From Sphingomonas sp. LR60 (lineage in GTDB: Bacteria > Pseudomonadota > Alphaproteobacteria > Sphingomonadales > Sphingomonadaceae), in assembly GCF_036855935.1 (NCBI RefSeq), contig NZ_JASPFK010000001.1:1862501-1926500 (forward strand): a stretch of DNA of 64,000 nt. The letters are read 5' to 3'. Both the position numbers and the translations under genes were made by a program. The notes beneath the pieces are model-generated. The model was not told the DNA's origin. It ran no database searches and was given only the letters and a program-made list of their open reading frames with translations. Position 1 is the stretch's first letter. Each line of letters opens with the position of its first letter. Below are positions 32,304 to 40,972 of the stretch, piece by piece.

Positions 32304-34451
32304 AGAAGCGCGCCCGGACGCCGACCGTCGCGGTGCGCGGCGCACCCGGCTGCACCCACACCGGGGCATAGCTGTTCGCATACCATTGCGCGTCGAACAG
32401 GTTGCTGACCGACGCGAACAGCGTCGTCTCCGGCGTCAGATCGACCTCGCCGAACACGCGCGCCAGCGTATGCGCGGGCAAGGTGAAGCTGGTGCCGGTC
32501 TGCCCATTGCGCTCGCCGACATGTTGCACCCCCGCCCCCAGTGATGCCTCGCGCGCACCGAAGGTCAGATGCTTGGCGAGCTGCACATTGGCATTGTGCT
32601 TCGGAATATTGATGAGCGGATCGCCCGGGACGATCTGGAAAGAGAAATTCGGATCGCGCACCCGCGACCGCGCCTCGGCATCGGTATAGGCATAGCTGAT
32701 CGATACATCGATGCGCCCCGGCAATTGCCCGTTGACGTCCAGCTCGATCCCGCGGCTGCGCGCCTTGCCGATCGCGATCGAGAAGCCCGGATTGGCGGGG
32801 TCGGTCGCCAGCACGTTCGCCTTGTCGAGTTGATAGACCGCGAGCGTCCCGCTCAGTCGACCGCCGAACGCCGCCAGCTTCACCCCTGCCTCGATCGACT
32901 TGCTCGTCTCCGGCTCGAAGACAGCCCCTCGCGCATCGGTGCCGATATTGGCGCGATAACCTTCGCCATAAGCCGCATAGAGCGACAGCGGCTCCGCCAG
33001 TTCATAGACGATGCCGGCCTGCGGGCTGAACCGTGCACGGCTGCGGCGGCCTTCGGTGTTCAGCAACCGGTTGTCGACGCGCAGCAGGAAATTGTCGACG
33101 CGTCCGCCGATGCGGACCTGCAAGCGGTCAGTCAGGCTGATCTGATCCTGCACATACCCGCCCAGCGTGCGCTGCACGTCGAGCCGGTTGGTGGTCGGCG
33201 TACCCGTCGGCACCGGCCAGCGACCATACACCGGGTTCCGGATATCGATCGCATAGCTCTGCCGATCGGAGGTCGTCGCGGTGAGGACCGGCCCACGGAA
33301 GCGCGTGAAATATTGGTCCGTGTCGAAATAGTCGATGTCGCCGCCGATCAGCACCCGGTGGCGTACCCCGCCCGTCGCGAACTCCCCCGCCATTTCGGCG
33401 CGGAACACGTCGTGCGTCGACGTATAGCTGCGCGTCCGGCGCTGCCGCGACAATGTACGGCCATCGACGAACAGCTTCTGCCGCGCGGTCGCGGTCTCGG
33501 CATCCGATGACGCGCCGGTCAGCTCCGTGTCGCGATGGCTCGCGCCAAGCAACAGGCTCCACCCGCCGCCGAAATCATGCTGGAGCCGCAATTGATGGCC
33601 AAAGGCGCGCGCGACCGTATCGCCGTCGCTGGGCTCTCCCAGGAAACGCGAACGCGGCACGGTGCGGAAATCGTTGTTAAGCACGACGATGCCGCGATCG
33701 AACGGCACCGCGGTGCGCGTCCACTCCATATCGTAGATCAACCGCGTGTCCGCGCCGATCGCCAGCGCGACCGACGGCAGGAACCCCCAGCGCCGCTGGC
33801 TGATCGTGTCGCGAAACGTGTCGCCGGATTCGGCATAACCGATCCACCGCGCCGACAGCGTGCCGGTCAGCGCGACGTTCGCGTCACCCTCCGCGCGCAC
33901 CGTGTCGAAGCTGCGATATTGCAGCGACGCGCTGCCGAACGTCCGCCCGATCTCGGCCTGTTTGGTCACCAGATTGATCGATCCGCCCGGCTCTCCTCGC
34001 CCCAGCACCGCCGCCGCCGGGCCCTTGAGCACCTCGACCCGTTCGATCCCCGCCACGTCACGCTGCCCGCTGAACCCGCGTCCGGCATTGAACCCGTTCA
34101 CCAGATAGCCGCTCGGCAAATTCTCGTCGCCGGCAAAGCCACGGACCGCGAAACTGTCCCACAGCCCGCCCAATGTGTTCTGGCGCGCCACCGAGGCGTT
34201 GAGGTCCAGCGCATCGGTAAGCCGCAGGATGTTGTTTTCCTGCAGGGTCACGGCATCGATCGTGGTGATCGCCTGCGGGATCTCGCTCAGCGCGAAGCTC
34301 CCACGATACGGCTGCCGCACCCCTCGACCGTGACGTCGTCGTGATCCACCGCCTCGGGGTTGGCTGCGGCCGGCAACGGTGCGATGGCGAGCACCAGCGC
34401 GACGGGCAGACCACCGATCATCGCGGCGGAGCGCTTCAAACGACGACGCAC
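32302..34451 (-). CDS. TonB-dependent siderophore receptor, frameshifted near the N-terminus as sequenced
   Basis: This outer-membrane receptor has a signal peptide (GTG at 34451 behind GAGGAAG; leader to about PLPAAANPEA) and then a plug domain (RQPYRGSFALSEIPQAITTI, ALDLNASVARQNTLGG, VLKGPAAAVLGRGEPGG). A 22-strand type barrel ends in RARF. The leader and plug are in different frames. They join if the G4 run at 34320-34323 (minus strand) is read as G5, giving about 716 residues. The plug signature is that of ferric-siderophore receptors. Sequence error, decay or phase variation are all possible. It ends inside a family A repeat. Confidence 0.85.
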
Positions 34452-34546
34452 GATCTTCTTCCTCCGTTCGCAGCGGCACGTCGCTCGTATCGCCCCCGTT
34501 CTCAAAAGATCGTTAACAGTGCATCCACCATGATCCAATGCGCACG

Positions 34547-34575
34547 AAAAAGGCCCGGGAAATCGCCCCGGGCCT
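34547..34575 (-). terminator. Rho-independent terminator after sodB
   Basis: On the minus strand a perfect 9-bp stem AGGCCCGGG / CCCGGGCCT with a 7-nt loop is followed by TTTTT. It lies 25 bp beyond the sodB stop. Confidence 0.9.
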
Positions 34576-34599
34576 CGTTCATCGACGCTATTTTGAGGC

Positions 34600-35211
34600 T
34601 CAGCCGCGCGCCGCTTCGTACCGGCGTCCAGCCTCGTCCCAGTTCACGACGTCCCACCACGCCTTCAGGTAACCGGGGCGGTCGTTCATGTAGGTCAGGT
34701 AATAAGCGTGCTCCCACACGTCGTTACCCAGGATCGGCGTGCCCTTTTCCTTGGCGTCGTCCATCAACGGATTGTCCTGGTTCGGCGTCGACGTGACCTT
34801 CAGCGCCCCCGCCGAATCAGCAATCACCCACGCCCAACCCGAACCGAACTGGCCCGCGCCCTTGCCGTTGAAATCTTCCTTCAGCTTGTCGAGCCCGCCG
34901 TACGCATCGATCGCCTCGGCCAACTTGCCCGACGGCTGGGTCGAACCCTTCGGCCCCATGATCTTCCAGAAGAAATCGTGGTTCCAATAACCGCCGCCAT
35001 TGTTGCGGATCAGCGGCAGCAGCGACGAGACGCGCGCCAGAATATCTTCGATCGACAGCCCTTCGAGCGACGAATCGGCAGCAACACCCTCGTTCAGCTT
35101 GTTGGTGTACGCCGCATGATGCTTGTCGTGGTGGAAGGTCATCGTCTCCTTGGAGATGACCGGCTCCAGCGCGTCATAGGCGTAGGGCAGCGGCGGCAGT
35201 TCGAAAGCCAT
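34600..35211 (-). CDS. sodB: Fe-type superoxide dismutase
   Basis: This 203-residue cytosolic enzyme converts superoxide to hydrogen peroxide and oxygen. Metal ligands are visible as His27 (TFHHDKHH), His in GGYWNHDFFW, and Asp and His in DVWEHAYYLTY. The GAGQFGSGWAWV and Gln/Ala pattern suggest the Fe form, as in most proteobacterial SodB, though Mn or cambialistic use cannot be excluded. A strong AGGAGG precedes the ATG at 35211, so the longer open frame to 35280 is not used. A good terminator follows. Confidence 0.95.
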   Translation of the reverse strand: MAFELPPLPYAYDALEPVISKETMTFHHDKHHAAYTNKLNEGVAADSSLEGLSIEDILARVSSLLPLIRNNGGGYWNHDFFWKIMGPKGSTQPSGKLAEAIDAYGGLDKLKEDFNGKGAGQFGSGWAWVIADSAGALKVTSTPNQDNPLMDDAKEKGTPILGNDVWEHAYYLTYMNDRPGYLKAWWDVVNWDEAGRRYEAARG

Positions 35212-35272
35212 AAATCCTCCTAAAGGTTCGCGTCGGGAACGCGATGCGCTCCAAATGGCTCCCCGACACTCG

Positions 35273-36325
35273 TTACGCAACCGCTCCGATCAGATCATGT
35301 CGGCGCAGCGCATGGCGCAGCTGATCGTAGCTGAGCCCCAGCGCCTCGGCGGTCGCACGCTGGTTGAAGCGATGCTCAGCAAGCGACTTGGTCAACAATT
35401 CGCGCTCGAACAGCGCCACGCGGCTCTTGAAGTCGGACGGCCCGACCTCGCACGCCGCGACTTCCTCGTCGACCGGTTCTCCCGAAGGCGGCGGCGCAGT
35501 AGGCGTCGGGGCAGGCGTCGCCGCCGGGCGCTTGCCGTTCGCGCCGGACGGCCGATAGGGCGAGTCGAACGGATCGAACTCGATCGCCCCGACCGGCCCC
35601 GCACGCTCCCAACGATAGACCGCCCGCTCGACGACGTTTCGAAGCTCGCGGACGTTGCCCGACCAGCGATAGTCGCGCATCGCCTCTTCCATCTCCGCCG
35701 AGAAGCCTAGCCATTCGTCACGCCCCAGCTCCGACGACATCCGCCGCCCGAAGAAATCGGCGAGCACCGGAATGTCGCTCTTGCGCGCACGCAGCGGCGG
35801 CAGCGTCACCACCTCGAAGCACAGCCGGTCGAGCAAATCGGCGCGAAAGCTATTGTCCTCGACGCGGTCGGGCAGATGCTCGTTGGTCGCCGCGACGATC
35901 CGTACGTCGACGCGCAGAGGACGAGACGCACCGATCCGCGTCACCTCGCCATATTCGACCGCACGCAACAATCGCTCCTGCGCACCCATCGACAGCGTGC
36001 CGAGTTCATCGAGGAACAACGTCCCCCCGTCGGCCTCTTCGAACCGCCCCACCCGCGCCTTCGACGCGCCGGTGAACGCCCCCGCTTCGTGGCCGAACAA
36101 TTCCGCCTCGATCAGCGTCTCGGGCAGGGCCGCGCAGTTCATCGTCACCAGCGGCTGATCCCAACGCGGGCTCAAGTGATGAAGCCGCTCGGCGACCAGC
36201 TCCTTGCCGGTCCCGCGCTCGCCGATCACCAACACCGGACGGTCGAGCGCGGCCGCGCGGCTCGCGCGCTCCAGCGCATCGAGAAAGACACCCGATTGTC
36301 CGATCACCTGCGTACTGCGCTTCAT
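35273..36325 (-). CDS. pspF: sigma-54 activator of the phage-shock operon, PspF
   Basis: This 350-residue bacterial enhancer-binding protein lacks an N-terminal receiver, as PspF does. The AAA+ domain has Walker A GERGTGKE (35-42), the sigma-54 contact loop GAFTGA (82-87) and Walker B GTLFLDEL. A Fis-type HTH ends the protein (FNQRATAEALGLSYDQLRHAL). In known systems PspA inhibits PspF until membrane stress occurs. The ATG at 36325 gives the standard start; the frame is open to 36433 inside the divergent promoter region. It is divergent from a -24/-12 promoter. Confidence 0.94.
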   Translation of the reverse strand: MKRSTQVIGQSGVFLDALERASRAAALDRPVLVIGERGTGKELVAERLHHLSPRWDQPLVTMNCAALPETLIEAELFGHEAGAFTGASKARVGRFEEADGGTLFLDELGTLSMGAQERLLRAVEYGEVTRIGASRPLRVDVRIVAATNEHLPDRVEDNSFRADLLDRLCFEVVTLPPLRARKSDIPVLADFFGRRMSSELGRDEWLGFSAEMEEAMRDYRWSGNVRELRNVVERAVYRWERAGPVGAIEFDPFDSPYRPSGANGKRPAATPAPTPTAPPPSGEPVDEEVAACEVGPSDFKSRVALFERELLTKSLAEHRFNQRATAEALGLSYDQLRHALRRHDLIGAVA

Positions 36326-36338
36326 GCACCAAGGATTG

Positions 36339-36384
36339 GCGCAATTTGCCAGACGATAGCAACCGTCAGTTTTTCCAATTGCGC
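36339..36384. promoter_or_regulatory. candidate PspF upstream activating sequences
   Basis: GCGCAATT (36339-36346) and AATTGCGC (36377-36384) form an inverted pair. The first lies inside the local palindrome TGGCGCAATTTGCCA. They sit 45-90 bp upstream of the -24 element, the usual distance for enhancer sites. Confidence 0.5.
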
Positions 36385-36427
36385 ACCGCAGGGACGAAAA
36401 CCCAGCATTTCCGCCACAAACGTAATT

Positions 36428-36443
36428 TGGCACGCCTCCTGCA
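36428..36443 (+). promoter_or_regulatory. sigma-54 (-24/-12) promoter of the psp operon
   Basis: TGGCACGCCTCCTGCA matches the sigma-54 consensus TGGCACG-N4-TTGCA at 11 of 12 fixed positions. The start point would be near 36453, about 28 bp before the first small ORF. Confidence 0.88.
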
Positions 36444-36480
36444 ATGCTTCTGGCAACAACGCATTCAGGGAGTTTCCACC

Positions 36481-36618
36481 ATGACCACCACCTTCACCAA
36501 CAAGCTTGCCGCCCTCGCCCTCACCGTCCTCGTCAGCGCCACGATGGTGCTCGGCGCGGTCGGCCCGGCGACGGCACTGGCGAACACCCCCATCGCTTCC
36601 GCCCGCGCGACGGCGTGA
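36481..36618 (+). CDS. small secreted peptide, first gene of the psp operon
   Basis: This is a 45-residue product with an AGGGAG ribosome site. After a short polar head, MTTTFTNKLA, there is a hydrophobic stretch (about residues 9-31) ending in ATALA-NTP, a credible signal peptidase site. Cleavage would leave only a dozen residues. I recognise no family. It is the first ORF behind the -24/-12 promoter and 86 bp before pspA. It may be a stress-induced membrane peptide or a translated leader. Confidence 0.65.
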   Translation: MTTTFTNKLAALALTVLVSATMVLGAVGPATALANTPIASARATA

Positions 36619-36704
36619 GCGGAGGACGGGGTGCGGGAACAGACCCTCCCCGTACCCCGTCCAATCCGCTAAGAAGGCGCGAATACCCAAGGAGTCCGTA
36701 TCGA

Positions 36705-37367
36705 ATGGGCATTTTCTCCCGCACTCGCGACATCGTCGCCGCCAACATGGCCGAGTTGCTCGACCGTGCGGACGATCCCGCCAAGATGGTCCGCATCATC
36801 ATCGCGGAGATGGAAGACACGCTGGTCGAGGTTCGCGCCTCTGCCGCGCGGACCATCGCCGACCAGAAGGAGATGCGCCGCCATATCGCCAAGCTGGCGG
36901 AACTGGAGGCAAGCTGGACCGAAAAGGCCGAGCTGGCGCTTTCCAAGAGCCGCGAAGACCTCGCCAAGGCGGCACTGGTCGAGCGCCGCAAGGCTGCTGA
37001 CATGGGCGCGCAGCTCCGCGAGGAAGTGACCGGCCTCGACGAGGCGCTTCGCTCTTCCGAAGAAGATATCGCCAAGCTGCAGAACAAGTTGCGCGAAGCG
37101 CGTGCCAAGCAGAACGCGATCGCGACGCGGCTGGAGAGCGCCAACACCAAGGCGCGGCTGCGCGAGATGTGGAACGGCCCCAAGACGCACGAGGCGTTCA
37201 GTCGCTTCGAGGTTCTGGAGCGCCGCGCCGACGAGGCGGAGGGACGCGCCGAGGCGATGGGCCTCACGCCCCGCACGCTGGAGGATGAATTCAACGAGTT
37301 GCGGTCGAACGACAAGATCGACGCCGAACTCGAAGCGCTCAAGAAGCGCCTGAACAAGGAGGGTTGA
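36705..37367 (+). CDS. pspA: phage-shock protein A (PspA/IM30 family)
   Basis: This 220-residue protein is almost wholly coiled coil. The amphipathic head MGIFSRTRDIVAANMAELLD binds stressed membrane. The RADDPAKMVRIIIAEME segment follows, and then long heptads to the C-terminus. PspA oligomerises on the inner membrane to limit proton leakage and restrains PspF when unstressed. The length is typical (220-230). I use the ATG at 36705; the frame is open far upstream through the small-peptide gene. pspB follows after 1 nt. Confidence 0.95.
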   Translation: MGIFSRTRDIVAANMAELLDRADDPAKMVRIIIAEMEDTLVEVRASAARTIADQKEMRRHIAKLAELEASWTEKAELALSKSREDLAKAALVERRKAADMGAQLREEVTGLDEALRSSEEDIAKLQNKLREARAKQNAIATRLESANTKARLREMWNGPKTHEAFSRFEVLERRADEAEGRAEAMGLTPRTLEDEFNELRSNDKIDAELEALKKRLNKEG

Positions 37368-37368
37368 G

Positions 37369-37650
37369 ATGGATTTGACCGGCGTCATCGCCATTCTGGC
37401 ATTCATGATCGGATTGCCGTGGCTGATCCTGCACTACGTGACGAAGTGGAAGACCGCGCCCAAGATGACCGGTGAGGACGAGCAATTGCTCGACGAGATG
37501 TACAATCTCGCCCGCCGGCTCGAGGACCGCGTCAACACCGTCGAGCGGATCGTCGCCGCGGACAATCCCGATTTCCGCCCGGGCATCGCCGACTATCGCT
37601 CGGCGCCTGACTATCGTCTCGATCAACCCACGTCGCAGCGGAGGAACTGA
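37369..37650 (+). CDS. pspB: phage-shock protein B
   Basis: This 93-residue inner-membrane protein has one N-terminal transmembrane helix (about residues 5-25), a basic patch KWKTAPK and a coiled segment LLDEMYNLARRLEDRVNTVE followed by RIVAADNPDFR. That is the PspB layout, with about 18 extra C-terminal residues. PspB with PspC senses envelope stress and releases PspF from PspA. Stop and the pspC ATG share a base (TGATG). Confidence 0.92.
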   Translation: MDLTGVIAILAFMIGLPWLILHYVTKWKTAPKMTGEDEQLLDEMYNLARRLEDRVNTVERIVAADNPDFRPGIADYRSAPDYRLDQPTSQRRN

Positions 37651-38030
37651 TGTCCGACAGCCGCACCAACTTCTATCTCGATCCGCAGAACGGCAAGTGG
37701 AAGGGCGTTTGCGCCGGTATTGCCGACTATATCGGGATCGAGGTCTTGTGGGTCCGCCTCGGGATCGCCGGCCTGACGATCGTCGCGCAGCAATGGTGGA
37801 TCCTGCTCGCTTACATCATCGTCGCCTGGATCGTCGATCCGAAGCCGACCGGCCTCTATCAGGATCATGACGACCAGAAATTCTGGCAGGGCGTCCGCGC
37901 CAATCCGAAGCGGTCGACCGCCGAAGTCCGCGCCAAGTTCCGCGACATCGATCGCCGCCTCGCCGATATCGAGCTGCATTACACCAGCCGCAACTCGTCA
38001 CTGGCCAAGGAAATCGACAGCCTGCGGTAA
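37650..38030 (+). CDS. pspC: phage-shock protein C
   Basis: This 126-residue protein has a PspC domain: GKWKGVCAGIADYIGIE, then a hydrophobic helix pair LWVRLGIAGLTIVA and WWILLAYIIVAWIV. A cytoplasmic tail includes SLAKEIDSLR, like the C-terminal coiled segment of other PspC proteins. It is an inner-membrane stress sensor acting with PspB. The start is coupled to pspB. Confidence 0.93.
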   Translation: MSDSRTNFYLDPQNGKWKGVCAGIADYIGIEVLWVRLGIAGLTIVAQQWWILLAYIIVAWIVDPKPTGLYQDHDDQKFWQGVRANPKRSTAEVRAKFRDIDRRLADIELHYTSRNSSLAKEIDSLR

Positions 38031-38056
38031 GCGCTGCGTCAGCAAAGGGTTAGGTC

Positions 38057-38338
38057 ATGCATATCAGTCCGCTTCTCATCCCACTCTTCGCGCTGCTGAT
38101 TCCGATCATCGGGGCCCTGTCCGCGCTGGTTTTCAAGCCGTGGCTGGAACTTCAGCGTCGCCGGCTCGAGATCGACGCCGAGCGCACCGCCGAGAAGGCC
38201 GCCCAATATGCGGCGCAGACCGAGCGGCTGGAGGCACGCGTCCGTGTCCTTGAACGGATCGCCACCGACAAGGGCGTGGCGCTCGCCGACGAGATCGACG
38301 CGCTGCGCACCATGCCCGACCAGCGTCCGCTGAACTGA
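38057..38338 (+). CDS. small TM/coiled-coil protein, PspB-like, psp operon
   Basis: This is a 93-residue protein with one N-terminal transmembrane helix (about residues 5-28) and a charged coiled coil (LELQRRRLEIDAERTAEKAA onward) ending ARVRVLERIATDKG. The end recalls the PspB pattern VNTVERIVAAD. It lies 26 bp after pspC and is presumably co-transcribed. It is the first of three such mini-proteins. I do not recognise a named family. Confidence 0.8.
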   Translation: MHISPLLIPLFALLIPIIGALSALVFKPWLELQRRRLEIDAERTAEKAAQYAAQTERLEARVRVLERIATDKGVALADEIDALRTMPDQRPLN

Positions 38339-38373
38339 ACACCTGAAGATGAACGAAAGAGGGAGGAACTATC

Positions 38374-38619
38374 GTGCCGTGGTCCGTAGCGATAATGGTG
38401 GTCCTGATCGTGATGATCGTCACCATCGGCCGCGTCAGCCGGGAGAGATATCGGGCCGAGCGCGCGCAGACGCGGCTCCCCGATACTGAGGCATCGCCCC
38501 GCGCCTACGACGAAATCCGCCAGCTCAAGGAACGCATCGCAGTTCTGGAGCGCGTCATCACCGATCAACACGGCCGCAGCGATCTGGAACGCCAGATCGA
38601 AGAGCTGCGCGACCGCTGA
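38374..38619 (+). CDS. small TM/coiled-coil protein, PspB-like, psp operon
   Basis: This is an 81-residue product with a GTG start behind GGGAGGA. The N-terminal helix MPWSVAIMVVLIVMIVTIG anchors it. A linker is followed by the coil IRQLKERIAVLERVITDQ and RQIEELRDR. The LKERIxxLE-xI core is shared with the next ORF and, more loosely, with PspB. The function is unknown; context points to envelope stress. Confidence 0.8.
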   Translation: MPWSVAIMVVLIVMIVTIGRVSRERYRAERAQTRLPDTEASPRAYDEIRQLKERIAVLERVITDQHGRSDLERQIEELRDR

Positions 38620-38648
38620 CCTCAACGCCAGCACAGGAGAAGGCAGCC

Positions 38649-38882
38649 ATGTCCGATCCCCAGATCACCCTTACCCTCGCCGTTGCGTCGCTTGCCGGAC
38701 TGGCGATGCTGGTCTTCGCCGCCCTGAACGGCTGGCGCGGCTGGCTCCAGCTCAAGAGCCAGGAGATGCGCTTGGGGAGCGAACCCTCCCCCGCACCCCA
38801 GGCGGGGGCGCGCATCGAGATCGCCGACCTCAAGGAGCGCATCCGCAAGCTGGAAGCGATCGCCGCCGGCGTCGACCTCTGA
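38649..38882 (+). CDS. small TM/coiled-coil protein, PspB-like, psp operon
   Basis: This is a 77-residue product with an AGGAG ribosome site. One helix (about residues 8-30, LAVASLAGLAMLVFAALNGW) is followed by a short basic segment, and then the coil IADLKERIRKLEAIAAGVDL. It repeats the layout of the two ORFs before it with a shorter tail. The sufE gene begins 41 bp later on the same strand. Confidence 0.78.
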   Translation: MSDPQITLTLAVASLAGLAMLVFAALNGWRGWLQLKSQEMRLGSEPSPAPQAGARIEIADLKERIRKLEAIAAGVDL

Positions 38883-38922
38883 ATGGTTGCGGGCGGCGCG
38901 CCAGAGCGGTAGCGCGCCCGGC

Positions 38923-39342
38923 ATGACCGAAGCCGCTGCCACGCTCGACGACGTCCGCGACGAATATGCCTTTTTGGAAGGCGACGACCGCTACCGCCTC
39001 CTCGTCGACCTCGGCCGCGCGCTCGAGCCGATGCCGGCGGCACTCAAGACCGATGCGACCTTGGTGCGCGGCTGCTCCGCCTCGGTCTGGGTCTATCCCG
39101 CGGTCCGCGAGGATGCCCGGCTCCACTTTCTGGCGGACAGCAACGCGCACATCACCAAGGGCATCATCGCTTTGGTGCTGCTCACGGTGCAGGATCGCAC
39201 ACCCGCGGAAATCCTCGCGACCGATGTGGAGGGCGAACTGGCGTCCTTCGACCTGAAGGCGCAACTCAGCTCGAACCGCACGCAGGGCATTCCGAACATG
39301 ATCGCGCTGATCCGCGAGACCGCCGCCCGCTACGCCGGCTGA
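38923..39342 (+). CDS. sufE: SufE-family cysteine desulfuration protein
   Basis: This 139-residue protein accepts sulfur from the cysteine desulfurase SufS on its active Cys (RGCSASVWV, near residue 53) for Fe-S cluster assembly. Other family marks are EYAFLEGDDRYRLLVDLGR and the C-terminal LSSNRTQGIPNMI. No suf operon is nearby; stand-alone sufE genes are common in alphaproteobacteria. It is downstream of the psp genes and may be read from the same transcript. Confidence 0.93.
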   Translation: MTEAAATLDDVRDEYAFLEGDDRYRLLVDLGRALEPMPAALKTDATLVRGCSASVWVYPAVREDARLHFLADSNAHITKGIIALVLLTVQDRTPAEILATDVEGELASFDLKAQLSSNRTQGIPNMIALIRETAARYAG

Positions 39343-39349
39343 CTCCTTC

Positions 39350-39442
39350 GTCATTCCCGCGAAGGCGGGAACCCAGACGCGCAGGCCCATCGATAGAAGC
39401 GTGAAGTCAAAGGTTCTGGATTCCCGCCTACGCGGGAATGAC
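39350..39442. repeat. intergenic mirror repeat, family C
   Basis: The ends CGTCATTCCCGCGAAGGCGG and CCCGCCTACGCGGGAATGAC pair closely. The centre with CAGACGCGCAGG and GATAGAAGCG matches the copies at 26365 and 52473. It begins 8 bp after the sufE stop. Confidence 0.8.
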
Positions 39443-39469
39443 GCCGACAATGAAAGCCATTTTCTCAAC

Positions 39470-39583
39470 CGTCACCCCGGCGAGGGCCGGGGCCTAGTTG
39501 GTAAGGCCGTCGTGAAAAGAACGCCTCGCGCCGTCACGAATACTGCGTAGCGGGACCCCGGCGTTCGCCGGGGTGACGGGATA
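39470..39583. repeat. intergenic mirror repeat, family F
   Basis: CGTCACCCCGGCGAGGGCCG and the inverse CCCCGGCGTTCGCCGGGGTG enclose about 75 bp. It is related to family A in its hairpin core but the outer ends differ. With the family C element it fills the gap between sufE and the convergent sensor kinase. Confidence 0.65.
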
Positions 39584-39606
39584 AATAGGTGACGGCGCGC
39601 GCCCCC

Positions 39607-40968
39607 TCACCCCGCCATCGGCAGCCGCAACCGCACCAGCAACCCGCCGAGGTCCTCGCTCTCCTCCAGAGTCACCATCCCGTCGTAGATCTCCGCGACG
39701 TCCCGCACGATCGCCAGCCCCAGCCCGGTGCCCGGCTTGCCGGTATCGAGCCGCACCCCACGGTCGAAGATCCGAATACGGTCCGCCTCCGGTATCCCCA
39801 TCCCGTCATCCTCGACCAGTATCTCGACGAACCCCGCCTCGGCGCCGACGGTCACGAACACGCTGCCGCCGCCGTATTTCGCGGCATTCTCGACCAGATT
39901 GCCCATGATCTCGTCGAGATCCTGCCGCTCGATATGCGCGACGAGATCCTTCGGCCCGCTCATGTCGATCCGGACATGCGGATAGAGGCGCTGCACCGCG
40001 CGCTCGACCGATTCGACGCTCGGCCACACCTGCGCGCGGCTGTGCGCCGATCCGCGCCGCCCGACCGCGCGCGCGCGCGCCAGATGGTGGTCGACCTGAC
40101 GCCGCATCGTCCGCGCCTCACGGATCACGGTATCGGCGAGATCGTCCGACTGCGCAGTCGCGGCGTTCATGATGACCGTCAGCGGCGTCTTGAGCGCGTG
40201 CGCCAGATTGCCGGCATGGCGCCGCGCTTCCTCGGCCTGCGTCTCGTTGTGCGCGACCAGCGCGTTGAGTTCCTCGACCATCGGCAGCAATTCGAGCGGC
40301 ATCGCCCCGCTGATCCGGTTCGATCGCCCGGCGCGCATCTTGGCGATCTCCAGCCGTAATCGCCGGAGCGGTAGCAGCCCGTAGAAGGTCTGCAGCGTCG
40401 CCAAAACCGCCAGCCCGACCCCCAGCAGCACGAAGCTACGCACCAGCGTCCGGCGGAGCACCGCGATCTGTGCCTCCAGCGCATCGCCACGGCTCGCGAC
40501 CTGGAACCGCCAGCGGACGTTCGATCCGGGCAGCGTCACGTCGCGCTCGATCACGCGCAACTTCTCGTCGGGGAACTGACTGCTGTCGTACTTGCGGATG
40601 TCCGATCCGCTATGCGGCTTGCCGTACGCCAGCTCGCGATCCCACAGCGATCGCGACGGAAACGTCTCGTGCCCCGGCGCCGACACCTGCCAGTACAGCC
40701 CCGAATAGGGCTCGAGAAAGCTCTGGTCGGCAGGCTGGCGATTGAAGCGCACCTCGCCGATCGGGTCGATCTCCGCCGACGCCAGCAACGACCGCAGCAC
40801 ATATTGCAGCTGGTCGTCGGCGTTGGCGGTCACCGCGCCGACCAGCACGCGATCGAGCGCGAACCCGCCGCCGACCAGCAGTGCGGCGATCCACGCGAAC
40901 GCGATCAGGATCATCCGTCGCGAGAGCGACCCGCTCGCGCGCGGCTGGCTAACCTCGCCTTCGGTCAT
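39607..40968 (-). CDS. membrane sensor histidine kinase (EnvZ/PhoQ class)
   Basis: This 453-residue kinase has two transmembrane helices (about 19-42 and 178-200) bounding a periplasmic sensor of about 135 residues. A HAMP-like linker follows, then HisKA with His257 (NLAHALKTPLT). The ATPase has NLVENAAKYG (N), DDGMGIP (G1) and GTGLGLAI (G2). It lies 4 bp downstream of the response regulator, so the two form a cognate pair. The signal is unknown. The preceding PepSY gene may encode an accessory periplasmic regulator. Confidence 0.93.
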   Translation of the reverse strand: MTEGEVSQPRASGSLSRRMILIAFAWIAALLVGGGFALDRVLVGAVTANADDQLQYVLRSLLASAEIDPIGEVRFNRQPADQSFLEPYSGLYWQVSAPGHETFPSRSLWDRELAYGKPHSGSDIRKYDSSQFPDEKLRVIERDVTLPGSNVRWRFQVASRGDALEAQIAVLRRTLVRSFVLLGVGLAVLATLQTFYGLLPLRRLRLEIAKMRAGRSNRISGAMPLELLPMVEELNALVAHNETQAEEARRHAGNLAHALKTPLTVIMNAATAQSDDLADTVIREARTMRRQVDHHLARARAVGRRGSAHSRAQVWPSVESVERAVQRLYPHVRIDMSGPKDLVAHIERQDLDEIMGNLVENAAKYGGGSVFVTVGAEAGFVEILVEDDGMGIPEADRIRIFDRGVRLDTGKPGTGLGLAIVRDVAEIYDGMVTLEESEDLGGLLVRLRLPMAG

Positions 40969-40972
40969 CGTG

